Positions 1 through 8,928 are shown, counted from the stretch's first letter. The stretch: 64,000 nucleotides of DNA from Acetobacterium sp. KB-1 (GCF_003260995.1 NZ_CP030040.1:2159995-2223994), one strand, 5' to 3'. A program made the numbers and translations. Notes: generated by a model not told the origin, from the sequence alone.

Positions 1-13
1 GTGTTGTTTTCAA
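1..13 (-). CDS. Start of a gene leaving the window (partial)
   Basis: On the minus strand a strong ribosome binding site (GAGGAGG, complement of 22-28) lies eight bases before a TTG codon whose complement is at 11-13. The following codons read Lys-Thr and then leave the window. Only the first four codons are visible, so no product can be named. The gene would be divergent from the heme-protein gene at 228, with the shared intergenic region holding the Fur/PerR-like box at 183-197. The call rests only on ribosome binding site spacing. Confidence 0.3.
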
Positions 14-182
14 TTCGTTATCCTCCTCATTCTAGAGATATTTTTTAATGACCATAAAATCTACAAAATAGGCTACCGGCTAAAAATTAAATCGCTCATC
101 CTCACCTGTTAGAAATCGCGAAACTCACCGATGCCAAAGATAAATTTAAGTGAACAAAGGGTGTTTATCATGATGAAACATG

Positions 183-197
183 TTATAATGATTATCA
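183..197 (+). promoter_or_regulatory. Fur/PerR-type operator overlapping the -10 box
   Basis: The 15 bases TTATAATGATTATCA match the Bacillus Fur 7-1-7 consensus (TGATAATNATTATCA) at all but one position and the PerR consensus (TTATAATNATTATAA) at all but one. The site contains TATAAT at 184-189, so a bound repressor would block the promoter of the cytochrome-like gene that starts at 228. Sequence alone cannot tell Fur from PerR. No good -35 box is visible. Confidence 0.65.
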
Positions 198-227
198 ATA
201 ACGATTTGTTCAAGAAAGGAAAGTAAA

Positions 228-951
228 ATGTTTGAAGAATTAGGTGGTTTTTTTGGCTGGCTTTTAATTGGTGCATTCGCGTGCACCCTGCTTAACTATC
301 TCGTAAAATTTGCTAATAAAAAATGGGGCAAGACGATTTCCAGCAACAGTTCTGGCAAAAAAACGATGAAATTACTGATGACCGTCTTTGTTCGGAATCA
401 CAAATTTTTTGGTTTCCTGACTGCCGCACTGCTACTGACACATTTTACCATTCAGTTTAGCCGCTATGGCATTAATCTAACTGGCGCCCTGGCGGCCATC
501 TTAATTATTTCCCAGGTCAGTTTAGGGATCTACGCTACGCGTGCTCACAAGCCGCGCAAGGGTGCGTGGTTTGTTGCCCACCGGTTAATTGCCGTTTTGA
601 TCATAATCGGAATTCTCTTGCACTTATTGGCTCCGTATTCACTTAACCGTATACTGCTGCAACCCGCAACCTCAGCGGTACAATCGACGGAAACAGACAC
701 TCGGTCAACCGAAGCGGATCGTCAATTAACGCGTTTTACAAAGGATGACTTGCCAGCTTAATGGTAAAGACGGTAATCCCACCTATGTTGCTTACAAAAA
801 CGTGGTTTATGATGTTTCGAACGTATCACAATGGGTAAACGGTGAACACAATGGCAATAGCCGACAATGATTTAACCCAGGCTCTTTCTGGTTCTCCCAT
901 GGTGAAAGGGTACTAGCTGATCTTCCCATCGTCGGCGAATATATCGCGTAA
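228..951 (+). pseudogene. Cytochrome b561-like membrane / b5-like heme protein, frameshifted
   Basis: The open part (228-761, 177 residues, ribosome binding site AAGGAAAG) encodes about four membrane helices with histidines in two pairs (NHKFFG, THFT, AHRLIA, LHLL), typical of a diheme b561-like fold. After the stop at 759 the coding sense continues in other frames. Frame 757-868 reads a b5-like segment (NGKDGNPTYVAYKNVVYDVS, then WVNGEHNG), the next frame continues from 860 (DLTQALSGSP), and the first of these resumes at 898 (HGERVLADLPIVGEYIA, stop 949-951). Comparison with intact b5-like domains implies deletions of about 2, 2 and 1 bases. The heme-ligand histidines (GEHNG, SPHG) remain readable. 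This is therefore a b561-b5 fusion that has decayed or carries sequencing errors. The Fur/PerR-like box upstream suggests iron or peroxide control. Confidence 0.75.
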
Positions 952-1015
952 GTATCAGCTAAGGAAGTTTCTATTTGTTAACTTTACTTAAATCCATTAA
1001 AGCAGGTGAAAATTT

Positions 1016-1828
1016 ATGCCCGAACTACCAGAAGTCGAAACCGTTCGCCGAACGTTAAAAAACTTTATTATTGGCAAAGAAATCAAGGAAATCCAGGTTC
1101 ATTACGATAAGATTGTCGTCGGGGATACGGATAACTTTGTGACGTCATTAACAGGACAAACCATTCGGGATATTGATCGAGTGGGAAAATATTTGGTCTT
1201 TATTCTCGATCGCGATGCGTTTATTTCGCATTTGCGAATGGAAGGCAAATATAATCTTGTCGATGCTTCAAAGCCGCTTAACAAACATGAACATCTGACC
1301 TTTGTCTTTCGTGACGGCACCGAATTACGTTATCAGGACACCCGCAAATTTGGTCGGCTTGAGCGCGTCAACAAAAAAACGTATCGTCAGGATTTACCGC
1401 TTTGCAAGCTTGGTCCCGAACCATGGGATGCTGATCCTAAAGCGATCTACGCCAAAATACATAAGAGCAATCTGCCGATTAAAACGCTGCTACTTGATCA
1501 AAGCATTATGACAGGAATCGGCAATATCTACGCCAATGAAATCTGTTTTAGATTAAAAATAGATCCTACCACCCCAGGCAAACGGGTCAGTAAAAAGCGG
1601 GTAGTGGAATTAATTGCTGTTTCAAAAGAAATCCTGGAGCAGGCCATTGCCCAAGGCGGAACAACGATTCACTCGTTTGACGCCAATGGCATTAACGGTT
1701 TGTTTCAGGTGCAGTTGCAGGTACATACACAAAAATTTTGTCCGCTATGTAGTGGTGCAATTACCAAAGAAATGGTTCGTGGCAGAGGTACCTATTATTG
1801 CAAAGCATGCCAAAAAAAGAAGGGCTGA
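1016..1828 (+). CDS. mutM: Formamidopyrimidine-DNA glycosylase (Fpg/MutM)
   Basis: This is a bifunctional base-excision repair enzyme that removes 8-oxoguanine and formamidopyrimidines and cleaves the abasic strand. The 270-residue length is normal. The N-terminus is the diagnostic MPELPEVETVRRTL, with the catalytic Pro2 and Glu3 exposed after Met removal. Lys58 (VGKYL) corresponds to the conserved DNA-contacting lysine. The C-terminal zinc finger has Cys242, Cys245, Cys262 and Cys265, and the conserved Arg lies in RGRGTYYC. The start follows AAAGCAGGTG with normal spacing. The gene is monocistronic, with a terminator immediately downstream. Confidence 0.96.
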   Translation: MPELPEVETVRRTLKNFIIGKEIKEIQVHYDKIVVGDTDNFVTSLTGQTIRDIDRVGKYLVFILDRDAFISHLRMEGKYNLVDASKPLNKHEHLTFVFRDGTELRYQDTRKFGRLERVNKKTYRQDLPLCKLGPEPWDADPKAIYAKIHKSNLPIKTLLLDQSIMTGIGNIYANEICFRLKIDPTTPGKRVSKKRVVELIAVSKEILEQAIAQGGTTIHSFDANGINGLFQVQLQVHTQKFCPLCSGAITKEMVRGRGTYYCKACQKKKG

Positions 1829-1852
1829 GATTATTAAACGAGGAAATATTTG

Positions 1853-1883
1853 ACCCAGAGAAGCTGCTTCTCTGGGTTTTTTT
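1853..1883 (+). terminator. Rho-independent terminator of mutM
   Basis: ACCCAGAGAAG and CTTCTCTGGGT form a perfect stem around a two-base centre, followed by seven T, 25 bases after the mutM stop. Confidence 0.9.
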
Positions 1884-1952
1884 ATCGCTTTAATGGTTGC
1901 AATGGGAGAAACTCCATTGTCTTTTTTAAACATCAGCCATTTCTTTTTTCGT

Positions 1953-2402
1953 TTATTTAACGACCAGAACCGGCTGTTTGGAATGACGCACTATTTTTGA
2001 GGTGACACTGCCAATAAACACCTGGCGCAGTCGTGAAATGCCAACCCCCTGAGAACCCATAATTACCATTTCCACCTCATTTTCATCGAGATAATCGGCT
2101 ATCTGATCGGCCGGATCTCCATAGAGCAAAACGGTTTCCACATTGACTGACAAATCTTTTAGCATTTCCTTTGCGTCAGCAAGGTTGCGCTCTGCATTAA
2201 GTTTAAACTGAGATACATAGGCCTGGACTTCCAAGCCGGATTGGATTAATAGATTGGACTCATCCGTTCCACTGGGTGTGGTAATATTGGCAACCGACAA
2301 TAAAACGATATCCGAGCCTAAGGCTTCCGCCAGTTTTTTTGCTTCCAGTACCGCTTTTGTTGATATTGGCGAGCCATCAATGGGAACAAGTAATTTTTTC
2401 AT
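1953..2402 (-). CDS. Universal stress protein (UspA family)
   Basis: A 149-residue single Usp domain that begins MKKLLVPIDGS. The C-terminal ATP-binding signature GSQGVGISRLRQVFIGSVTS fits the ATP-binding Usp subclass (G-2x-G-9x-G-S/T). Such cytoplasmic proteins dimerise and bind ATP or AMP during stress, with no defined reaction. The start has a GGGAGGCACC ribosome binding site upstream. It is convergent with mutM and divergent from the permease gene at 2664. Its specific role is unknown. Confidence 0.9.
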   Translation of the reverse strand: MKKLLVPIDGSPISTKAVLEAKKLAEALGSDIVLLSVANITTPSGTDESNLLIQSGLEVQAYVSQFKLNAERNLADAKEMLKDLSVNVETVLLYGDPADQIADYLDENEVEMVIMGSQGVGISRLRQVFIGSVTSKIVRHSKQPVLVVK

Positions 2403-2555
2403 ATGGTGCCTCCCTGTATTATTTAGTTAGCTTCATGATAACGATTTTTTTCTAAAATTGCAATGACTATTTTACTAACCACCTTCGGTATCTCCGGCTG
2501 CAAACGTTAAAGTTTCTTCTTATTATAATGTACTTCAAAAAAAACACAAAATCGA

Positions 2556-2584
2556 TTGACAAATCACCCCGTTAACACGATAAT
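2556..2584 (+). promoter_or_regulatory. Sigma-A type promoter of the permease gene
   Basis: TTGACA (2556-2561), a 17-base spacer and GATAAT (2579-2584), about 80 bases before the start codon. Confidence 0.75.
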
Positions 2585-2663
2585 GGGTAATGGCATTCAG
2601 ACGATTTAAATGATGTGAGGATCGGTTGGCTGCTTCACACATTGTAAATTGAGGAGAACTGAA

Positions 2664-3947
2664 ATGACGGAAAGTAATTATTTTTTTGTATCGATCGCTA
2701 TTTTTTTAATTGTGTATGCCTTAATCATCTGGGACAAATTCGATCGAACCCTTGTCGCTTTAGGCGGCGGCATGCTGATGGTTATTCTGAGAATTCTGAA
2801 TCAGGAATCTGCCATCGAGGCGGTTGATTTCGATACCATTACCCTTTTAATCGGGATGATGATGATTGTTATGGTCATGCGTCGAACCGGCGTTTTTGAA
2901 TACCTGGCCATTAAGGTATTAAAAATTTCCAAAGCCGATCCCCAGCGTCTGATTATTCTGCTTTCACTGATTACCGGTGTCTTATCGGGCTTGCTTGATA
3001 ATGTCACCACAATTTTGCTGATTATACCAGTAACGCTCAGCGTTGCCAAAGACTTAAAGCTTGATCCAATCCCCTTTATCATTGCTGAAATTTTCGCTTC
3101 CAATATCGGTGGCACTGCTACACTGATTGGCGATCCGCCCAATATTATGATTGGAAGTCAGGTTGGTTTTACCTTCAATGATTTTCTGCTTAATAATTCT
3201 GTCATCGCGCTGCCAATTCTTTTGCTGACATCCATTCTATTTGCGCTTTTATATAAAAAAGTTTTGATTGCCGATGAATCTGTCAAAGCCAAGGTTTTAT
3301 CCGTTAATGAAAAAGATGCCATCACTGATTTACCGCTACTACGAAAATCGATGATTGTCTTTACCCTTGTTATTCTTGGTTTTTTGTTCAATGGGGTGCT
3401 CCACATAGAATCACCGACTATTGCCTTATCGGGAGCGGTTATCCTCATCTTAATTTCAGGTATCAGCTCGGAAGAAATTCTTCACGAGGTGGAATGGAAG
3501 ACCATTTTCTTTTTCATCGGTCTCTTCATTCTGGTTGGTGGTATTGAAGCCACCGGCGTCATCGAAATATTGGCCAAAGAGGTACTGCTCTTAACTCATG
3601 GCGATGTTTTCATGACAACGCTATCGATCTTATGGGTTTCTGCAATTGCCTCAGCTTTTATCGATAATATCCCCTTTGTCGCCACGATGATTCCGATGAT
3701 CATGGAAATGGGGCATCTCTCCGGCATTGATATCTACCCGCTGTGGTGGGCACTTTCCCTGGGCGCCTGTCTGGGAGGGAACGGAACCGTTATTGGTGCC
3801 AGTGCCAATGTAGTCGCCATCGGGATTGCCGAAGCACAAGGTTACCGGATTACCTTTGGCCGCTATTTCAGAGTCGCTTTCCCCTTTATGATCTTTACGA
3901 TCCTGATCGCAACAGTCTATATGATCTTTCGATATCTGGCCTTCTAA
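2664..3947 (+). CDS. ArsB/NhaD-type (SLC13 superfamily) ion permease
   Basis: A 427-residue integral membrane protein with about 11-12 hydrophobic helices. The conserved re-entrant motif SNIGGTATLIGDPPNIMIG is diagnostic of the ArsB/NhaD/P-protein family, and a second inverted half carries GNGTVIGASANV. Family members exchange sodium, arsenite or organic anions; the substrate cannot be read from the sequence. An in-frame TTG at 2649 is part of the upstream Shine-Dalgarno region (TTGAGGAG), so the ATG at 2664, placed eight bases after GAGGAG, is the start. The gene is monocistronic, with its own promoter. No arsR or arsC lies nearby, so arsenite export is not favoured. Confidence 0.85.
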   Translation: MTESNYFFVSIAIFLIVYALIIWDKFDRTLVALGGGMLMVILRILNQESAIEAVDFDTITLLIGMMMIVMVMRRTGVFEYLAIKVLKISKADPQRLIILLSLITGVLSGLLDNVTTILLIIPVTLSVAKDLKLDPIPFIIAEIFASNIGGTATLIGDPPNIMIGSQVGFTFNDFLLNNSVIALPILLLTSILFALLYKKVLIADESVKAKVLSVNEKDAITDLPLLRKSMIVFTLVILGFLFNGVLHIESPTIALSGAVILILISGISSEEILHEVEWKTIFFFIGLFILVGGIEATGVIEILAKEVLLLTHGDVFMTTLSILWVSAIASAFIDNIPFVATMIPMIMEMGHLSGIDIYPLWWALSLGACLGGNGTVIGASANVVAIGIAEAQGYRITFGRYFRVAFPFMIFTILIATVYMIFRYLAF

Positions 3948-3982
3948 TGAGGCAAACACGAATAAAACATTCTATTTTCATT

Positions 3983-4003
3983 TGCAAATGATTCGTATTT
4001 GCA
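3983..4003. promoter_or_regulatory. Perfect 7-7-7 inverted repeat upstream of the metal cluster
   Basis: TGCAAAT and ATTTGCA are perfect inverted arms separated by GATTCGT. The site lies 113 bases before the COG0523 GTPase gene and about 30 bases before a TATAAT at 4032-4037. It is a candidate metalloregulator operator. It does not match the 7-1-7 Zur or Fur consensus, so the regulator is unknown. Confidence 0.45.
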
Positions 4004-4115
4004 CTTAAGGTTTTCCTGCCTTAATCTGTATTATAATTAAGTTCATGCAGTTACAATCGCTATCAATATACACTGCTTGTTTAATACTGATAAATAGTTC
4101 GGGAGGAATATACCA

Positions 4116-5048
4116 ATGACGAAAATAGATATTATCTCAGGCTTTCTGGGTGCTGGCAAAACGACATTGATCAAGAAATTACTGGAAGAAGCATTTATTG
4201 AAGAAAAAGTCGTGCTCATTGAAAATGAATTTGGGGAAGTGGGCATCGACGGCGCACTTTTTAAAGATTACAAAATCCAGATAACCGAGATGAATTCCGG
4301 ATGCATCTGCTGTTCCATTGCCGGGGACTTTGGTGCCGCCTTAAAAGAAATATTAGCACTTGATACGGCTGACCGAATCATTATTGAACCCTCCGGCGTT
4401 GGCAAGCTTTCTGATGTAATCAATGGCTGTCAAAACGCCTTAAAAGGAGCTGCTGCTCAATTAAATATGTGTGTTACCGTTGTGGATGCGACAAAGTATA
4501 AGGTCTACGTCAAAAATTTTACTGAATTTTATACGAATCAACTGGCCAATGCAAAAGCGATTATTTTAAGCCGTAGTCAAAAGGTTAACGAAGATACCAT
4601 AGAAATGATCATCAAAGATCTGCGAAGAATCAATCCCCATGCCCAAATCATTAGTACTGACTGGCAAGAATTAGACGGAAGCAAAATAAAAGAAATTGGC
4701 GAACTCACAGATAATATCGAAGCTCTCCATTCTTTAATCAACCCAACCAAACATACCCATGCGAGTCATCATCACGCTGATGAAGTTTTTAGTGTCTGGG
4801 GACGAGAGACGGCTAAAACATTTGAACGTAACAAAATTGAATCGGTCTTAAAACAATTAAAGCATTTAGAAGGAACGATTCTCCGGGCCAAAGGTATCAT
4901 CAAGGTCGAAAAAAATCAATGGCTTCAATTTGATTATGTGCCTGACGAAACCTTTATAAAAGATATCAAACCCGATTACATTGGACGAATTTGTGTCATT
5001 GGAGAACAGATCAATGATGTCCAGATTACTGAATTATTCGGTTTGTAA
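4116..5048 (+). CDS. COG0523 (CobW/YciC-like) metal-chaperone GTPase
   Basis: A 310-residue G3E GTPase. Walker A is GFLGAGKTT (residues 9-17), and the metal-binding CxCC signature appears as SGCICC at about residues 62-66. A short histidine-rich stretch (THASHHH) near residue 215 precedes the CobW C-terminal domain. The family uses GTP hydrolysis to deliver metals, often zinc or cobalt, and is often induced by metal starvation. The start follows GGGAGGAATATACCA. The two genes downstream follow at 9 and 10 bases, so the three probably form a metal uptake or trafficking operon like B. subtilis yciC and ycgRQ. The metal is not determined. Confidence 0.88.
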   Translation: MTKIDIISGFLGAGKTTLIKKLLEEAFIEEKVVLIENEFGEVGIDGALFKDYKIQITEMNSGCICCSIAGDFGAALKEILALDTADRIIIEPSGVGKLSDVINGCQNALKGAAAQLNMCVTVVDATKYKVYVKNFTEFYTNQLANAKAIILSRSQKVNEDTIEMIIKDLRRINPHAQIISTDWQELDGSKIKEIGELTDNIEALHSLINPTKHTHASHHHADEVFSVWGRETAKTFERNKIESVLKQLKHLEGTILRAKGIIKVEKNQWLQFDYVPDETFIKDIKPDYIGRICVIGEQINDVQITELFGL

Positions 5049-5057
5049 GCGATCCTT

Positions 5058-6635
5058 ATGGCAACTTATATAGATATTGTTACGGGATTTTTAGAAAGCG
5101 GAAAAACCACATTCATTCAAAATATATTAAACAACGGCCAAGTTTCGGATTTCAATTCAATCGTCCTGGTTATCTGCGAAGAGGGCTTTACTGACTATGA
5201 TCAAGAATTATTTGTGCAGAAGAATATCAAAAGCATCATTTTAGAGAGCCCCACTGAATTAAATGATGACTTATTTAAACAGATTGACGCAAAATTTCAT
5301 CCCGACTACATCATTGTCGAATATAATGGAACCTGGGATATTTCCCGACTTTTAGGTCTGAAAATGGACCCTGATTATCGCTACCGAAATGTTTTTTTTA
5401 TCAGCGAAACCGGAACTTTTAGAAATCAATTAAGCAATATGGTTACCCTTATGCATCCTCATATTCAAAATAGCAATGTCACTGTTTTTAACCGACACGA
5501 AACCATGGCTCCGGAGATCCTAAAAAAAATAGTCCAAGATATAAAAAGTATTAATCCGAAAACAAAAACGGTTTTTGCTGAAGCCGTCGCACCTACCCAA
5601 GCATTAAATCCCTATTTTGGTAAACCCGACAACCAGAAAAACAGTCCCTTAAATTCACTGATCAAATTGAACCTATTCATGTTGATGCTTTTATGTGTTT
5701 CGGTGATTCTGATATTTAGTGATTTTAATGACTATCACTACATTCAATCGATCACCACGATCTTTTTAAGTATTCTGATTCAGGCACTACCCTTTATCTT
5801 GTTTGGGGCATTTTTTTCAGCCATTATCCAGCTATTTGTTTCATCAAATTGGATTATCACGCAAATATCCAAGGGAACTTGGACTTCTTTTTTAATTGCT
5901 GCCAGTGCTGGCTTTTTCTTGCCGATATGCGACTGTGGATTAGTTCCTATTGTTTCTGGTTTACTTAAAAAAAGTACTCCCTTACCGCAAACAATTACCT
6001 TCTGGCTGGCTTCGTCAGCCGTCAGCCCAATTGTTTTTCTTTCCATGCTCTATGCCTTTCCCGAGCAACCCTACCTGGCTGTTATCCGTGTGATAACTGG
6101 CGTAGTAATTGGTATTGTTGCTGGAATCATCTTAAAATTGGCCCATCTGGAAACCAGTGCTGTTATTCAGGACAGCCGCTACTTCCAAACGATCGGCAAG
6201 GATATTCTTGATTTAAAATTTGAAGGGACCAAAGGAAAAATCGAGGCGGTTTTTGCCGGCGCAAAAAGTGAATTTTTCAGAGTGTCGAAATATGTCATCA
6301 TCGGTGCCTTGGTTTCGGCAATTTTACAGACGATTCTGCCACAAACACTAATGCACTTAATTAGTAGCAACCCCTTGTTACAATTTATGATTATGGTTGC
6401 CGCCGCCATCTTTATGTCCACCTGTTCCACGTCAAACGCGTTTATTGGGAAAAGTTTTTCGAATAATTTTTCTACCATACCTATTTTAGCCTTTGTTGTC
6501 ATGGGACCGATGCTGGATCTAAAAAACATGCTGATGCTTTCCGGTGTATTAAAAAAGCGCTTTTTGATTGTTCTTGCCACTCTGGTAATTCTAGAAGGCG
6601 CCGTCGTATTTAGCACCTTAGCTTATTTTCTGTAA
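5058..6635 (+). CDS. Fusion of a CobW-like GTPase domain and a COG0701 permease
   Basis: A 525-residue two-domain protein. Residues 1 to about 185 form a second G3E-like P-loop domain (Walker A GFLESGKTT at about 10-18) that lacks the CxCC metal motif of its neighbour; the equivalent stretch reads VICEEGFTD. From about residue 210 there are eight or more helices of a COG0701 (YcgR/DUF318) permease with its hallmark cysteines in CDCGLVP (about 291) and CSTSNAF (about 455). Separate COG0701 permeases lack the GTPase domain, so the fusion suggests nucleotide-gated or chaperone-coupled metal passage. There is no clear ribosome binding site and the gene starts nine bases after the previous stop, so translation is probably coupled. 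Confidence 0.78.
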   Translation: MATYIDIVTGFLESGKTTFIQNILNNGQVSDFNSIVLVICEEGFTDYDQELFVQKNIKSIILESPTELNDDLFKQIDAKFHPDYIIVEYNGTWDISRLLGLKMDPDYRYRNVFFISETGTFRNQLSNMVTLMHPHIQNSNVTVFNRHETMAPEILKKIVQDIKSINPKTKTVFAEAVAPTQALNPYFGKPDNQKNSPLNSLIKLNLFMLMLLCVSVILIFSDFNDYHYIQSITTIFLSILIQALPFILFGAFFSAIIQLFVSSNWIITQISKGTWTSFLIAASAGFFLPICDCGLVPIVSGLLKKSTPLPQTITFWLASSAVSPIVFLSMLYAFPEQPYLAVIRVITGVVIGIVAGIILKLAHLETSAVIQDSRYFQTIGKDILDLKFEGTKGKIEAVFAGAKSEFFRVSKYVIIGALVSAILQTILPQTLMHLISSNPLLQFMIMVAAAIFMSTCSTSNAFIGKSFSNNFSTIPILAFVVMGPMLDLKNMLMLSGVLKKRFLIVLATLVILEGAVVFSTLAYFL

Positions 6636-6645
6636 GGAGTTTGAT

Positions 6646-7443
6646 ATGAACAAAAAAATAAATACGGATGCACTTATCCAATTGATCATTCTGATCCTTA
6701 CTGTTGTTTTGCTTAGTTACGCCTTAATTACCAAGAAAATAAACGCCTATGTCCATCCAAGGTATTACCTGGGATTATGGCTTTCTATAATTATACTGGT
6801 CTTCTTTGCTCTAAGTTTAATCCCTAAAATTAAAAAAGCAAGACATAATGTGAGTATCAGTCCTTATCTGATTTTTATCATTCCCCTCGCCGCTGCTCTT
6901 TTCTTTCCCTCCGGAGAGGTCATCAGTAAGGACGTGACCATGATCGAAAGTAGTCTTTCAACGACAACCAGTGAACAACCGATAGCAGAAAACAAACCTA
7001 CCACAACCGATACTATTGAAGAACAATCTGATTCGAATGAAGATGCTTCTGAAAAATATGAACACTATAAGGTCGATGACGTCGTACAAATTAACGATGA
7101 TGTTTTTTCCGCCTGGTTTTTTGATACCTATGCTCATCTTGATGACTTTACCGGAAAAAGGTACCAGTATTTGGCTCAAGTATTTTCAATGGATGATTTT
7201 AAAGATAATCAGTTTTTAGCAGGAAGAAATTTTATGGTTTGTTGTGCCGCCGATTTGGCCGGCTATGGCATAATTTGTGAAAGCAATCTGCGAAATGAAC
7301 TGGTTGACCAAGAATGGATTATGGTTACCGGAACCATCACTTCCTATCAATACAATGGCCATCCTGTACCGATGCTAACAGATGTGACCATCACCAAAAC
7401 CGAGGCACCTGAAGTTGGATATATTTACTACAAAAACTACTAG
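6646..7443 (+). CDS. TIGR03943/DUF1980 putative permease subunit (YcgQ-like)
   Basis: A 265-residue protein with three N-terminal helices carrying the family motif YVHPR, then an acidic/threonine-rich linker (about residues 105-140) and a C-terminal domain with the conserved FMVCCAADLAGYGI cysteine pair. In Bacillus the homologue YcgQ is encoded beside the COG0701 permease YcgR. The ribosome binding site AAGGAG lies 11 bases after the fusion permease stop, in the same operon. The exact biochemical role is unknown; a metal-binding extracytoplasmic partner for the permease is inferred. The gene is convergent with the MFS gene, with only 21 bases between them. Confidence 0.82.
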   Translation: MNKKINTDALIQLIILILTVVLLSYALITKKINAYVHPRYYLGLWLSIIILVFFALSLIPKIKKARHNVSISPYLIFIIPLAAALFFPSGEVISKDVTMIESSLSTTTSEQPIAENKPTTTDTIEEQSDSNEDASEKYEHYKVDDVVQINDDVFSAWFFDTYAHLDDFTGKRYQYLAQVFSMDDFKDNQFLAGRNFMVCCAADLAGYGIICESNLRNELVDQEWIMVTGTITSYQYNGHPVPMLTDVTITKTEAPEVGYIYYKNY

Positions 7444-7464
7444 AATACTGTTTTCTGGTTGGGC

Positions 7465-8928
7465 TTATTTCCGGTTGCCGCTTATTTCATTCTCCAAAAT
7501 CACGGCTTGTTCGATCGCCCCTGACTTTTTTCTCAGCAGTCGCAAAAATGTTAACACCGCACCAAAAAGACAAATGACTGCCGCGGTAATATAAACGTTG
7601 CTCATACCGTTAATAAAGGCACCATTTTGACCGGCCACATAATCTGTTACACGATAACCCAGCTCTGCACTCATGCTGCCATAAAGCAGGGTGGTTGCCA
7701 AAGCAATCCCGGTAACCATGCCCATATTTCGGACCAGAGCATTGATACTCCCGGCAATCCCCAGTTGATCTCTTTTTACGGTTGACATGATCAAAGAATT
7801 GTTTGGCGATTGAAATAAACCCATCCCTACCGATAAGACAACAATGAAAATAACCATGGTTGTCAGGGTGGACTGCTCAGTCAGGGTGGACATCAGGAAC
7901 AAACCCAAACTGATCAGCAGTAAGCCAATGAAGGTTAGCAATTCTGATCCAATTTTGTCAGACACATGACCACTAACTGGTGCCAGCACCGCTAAAACGA
8001 GCGGGAAAATCATCATCATTAAACCCGCCTGCTCCGGAGAATAAATCATCACATCCTGGAGATAGAATGGTTGAATAATATTGTTGCAGAAGAGTCCCAC
8101 AAAGGTAATAAAGGCACAGAATATACTCAGTGAAAACAGTTTGTTTTTGAAAATATAAAGCGGAATCAACGGGTTTTCGCGTTTTTGTTCAACCCGTATA
8201 AATGCGATAAATGATCCGATCGACACGATAAAGCCAGCCAGAATCAGCGGATTGGTAAAACCCAGACTTTGCACCTGACCCAGTGCCACAAATAATGGCA
8301 CGATGCTTAGCATAAACAGAACAGCCCCCAGTGCATCCAGTCTCACTGTTGCCTTTTTATTGCTTCTCGGTAGCAGCTTAATGGCAAAAAACAAGACCAC
8401 CACCCCCACCGGTACATTGATCAAAAAAATATACTCCCAACTGGAAGCACCGACTATAATTCCTCCCAAACCAGGCCCTACCAGAGATCCCAACGCCACA
8501 GATGTACCCGTTAAACCCAGGGCCTTACCCCGCTGTGTTGCTGGAAAGACCTGGGTAATGATGCCCTGATTATTGGCCATGGTTGCCGCAGCACCAACCG
8601 CTTGAACAATCCGGGCACCGATAAGTACCGGAAATGAACTGGTGATACCGCAAAGCAACGAACCAACGGTAAACAATGCTATACCGAAAGTAAAGATCCT
8701 GGTTTTACCCAGCATATCTCCCAGTTTTCCAAAAATGAGAATAATCCCCACAATGACAATCAGATAGCTGGTCACCACCAGTTGAATCTGAGATGTGTCA
8801 ACATCCATTGCCCGGGCCATCTGGGGCAGAGCCACATTGACGATACTACTGTCCAGGGTTGCCATAAAGGTGGACATCACCACAATTAGCAGAATCGGCC
8901 ATTTATTTTTTTCATAGTTTTTTTCCAT
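7465..8928 (-). CDS. MFS drug:proton antiporter, DHA2 (EmrB/QacA) family, 14 helices
   Basis: A 487-residue protein. The first helix carries DSSIVNVALPQMARAM, and antiporter motif C appears as GPGLGGIIVGASSWEYIFLI, followed by VPVG, both typical of DHA2 exporters. About 14 hydrophobic segments are seen. It probably exports a hydrophobic toxic compound using the proton gradient. The start ATG follows GAGGAGGAAGTAA and overlaps the end of the marR-like gene by 17 bases, so the two are co-transcribed. The substrate is unknown. Confidence 0.92.
   Translation of the reverse strand: MEKNYEKNKWPILLIVVMSTFMATLDSSIVNVALPQMARAMDVDTSQIQLVVTSYLIVIVGIILIFGKLGDMLGKTRIFTFGIALFTVGSLLCGITSSFPVLIGARIVQAVGAAATMANNQGIITQVFPATQRGKALGLTGTSVALGSLVGPGLGGIIVGASSWEYIFLINVPVGVVVLFFAIKLLPRSNKKATVRLDALGAVLFMLSIVPLFVALGQVQSLGFTNPLILAGFIVSIGSFIAFIRVEQKRENPLIPLYIFKNKLFSLSIFCAFITFVGLFCNNIIQPFYLQDVMIYSPEQAGLMMMIFPLVLAVLAPVSGHVSDKIGSELLTFIGLLLISLGLFLMSTLTEQSTLTTMVIFIVVLSVGMGLFQSPNNSLIMSTVKRDQLGIAGSINALVRNMGMVTGIALATTLLYGSMSAELGYRVTDYVAGQNGAFINGMSNVYITAAVICLFGAVLTFLRLLRKKSGAIEQAVILENEISGNRK

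Noticed and set aside
1102-1320. Minus-strand open frame within mutM
   Set aside because: It is antisense to a well-supported gene, with no start signal or recognisable product.
2649-2663. TTG start for the permease 15 bases upstream
   Set aside because: The TTG is part of TTGAGGAG, which serves as the ribosome binding site for the ATG at 2664.
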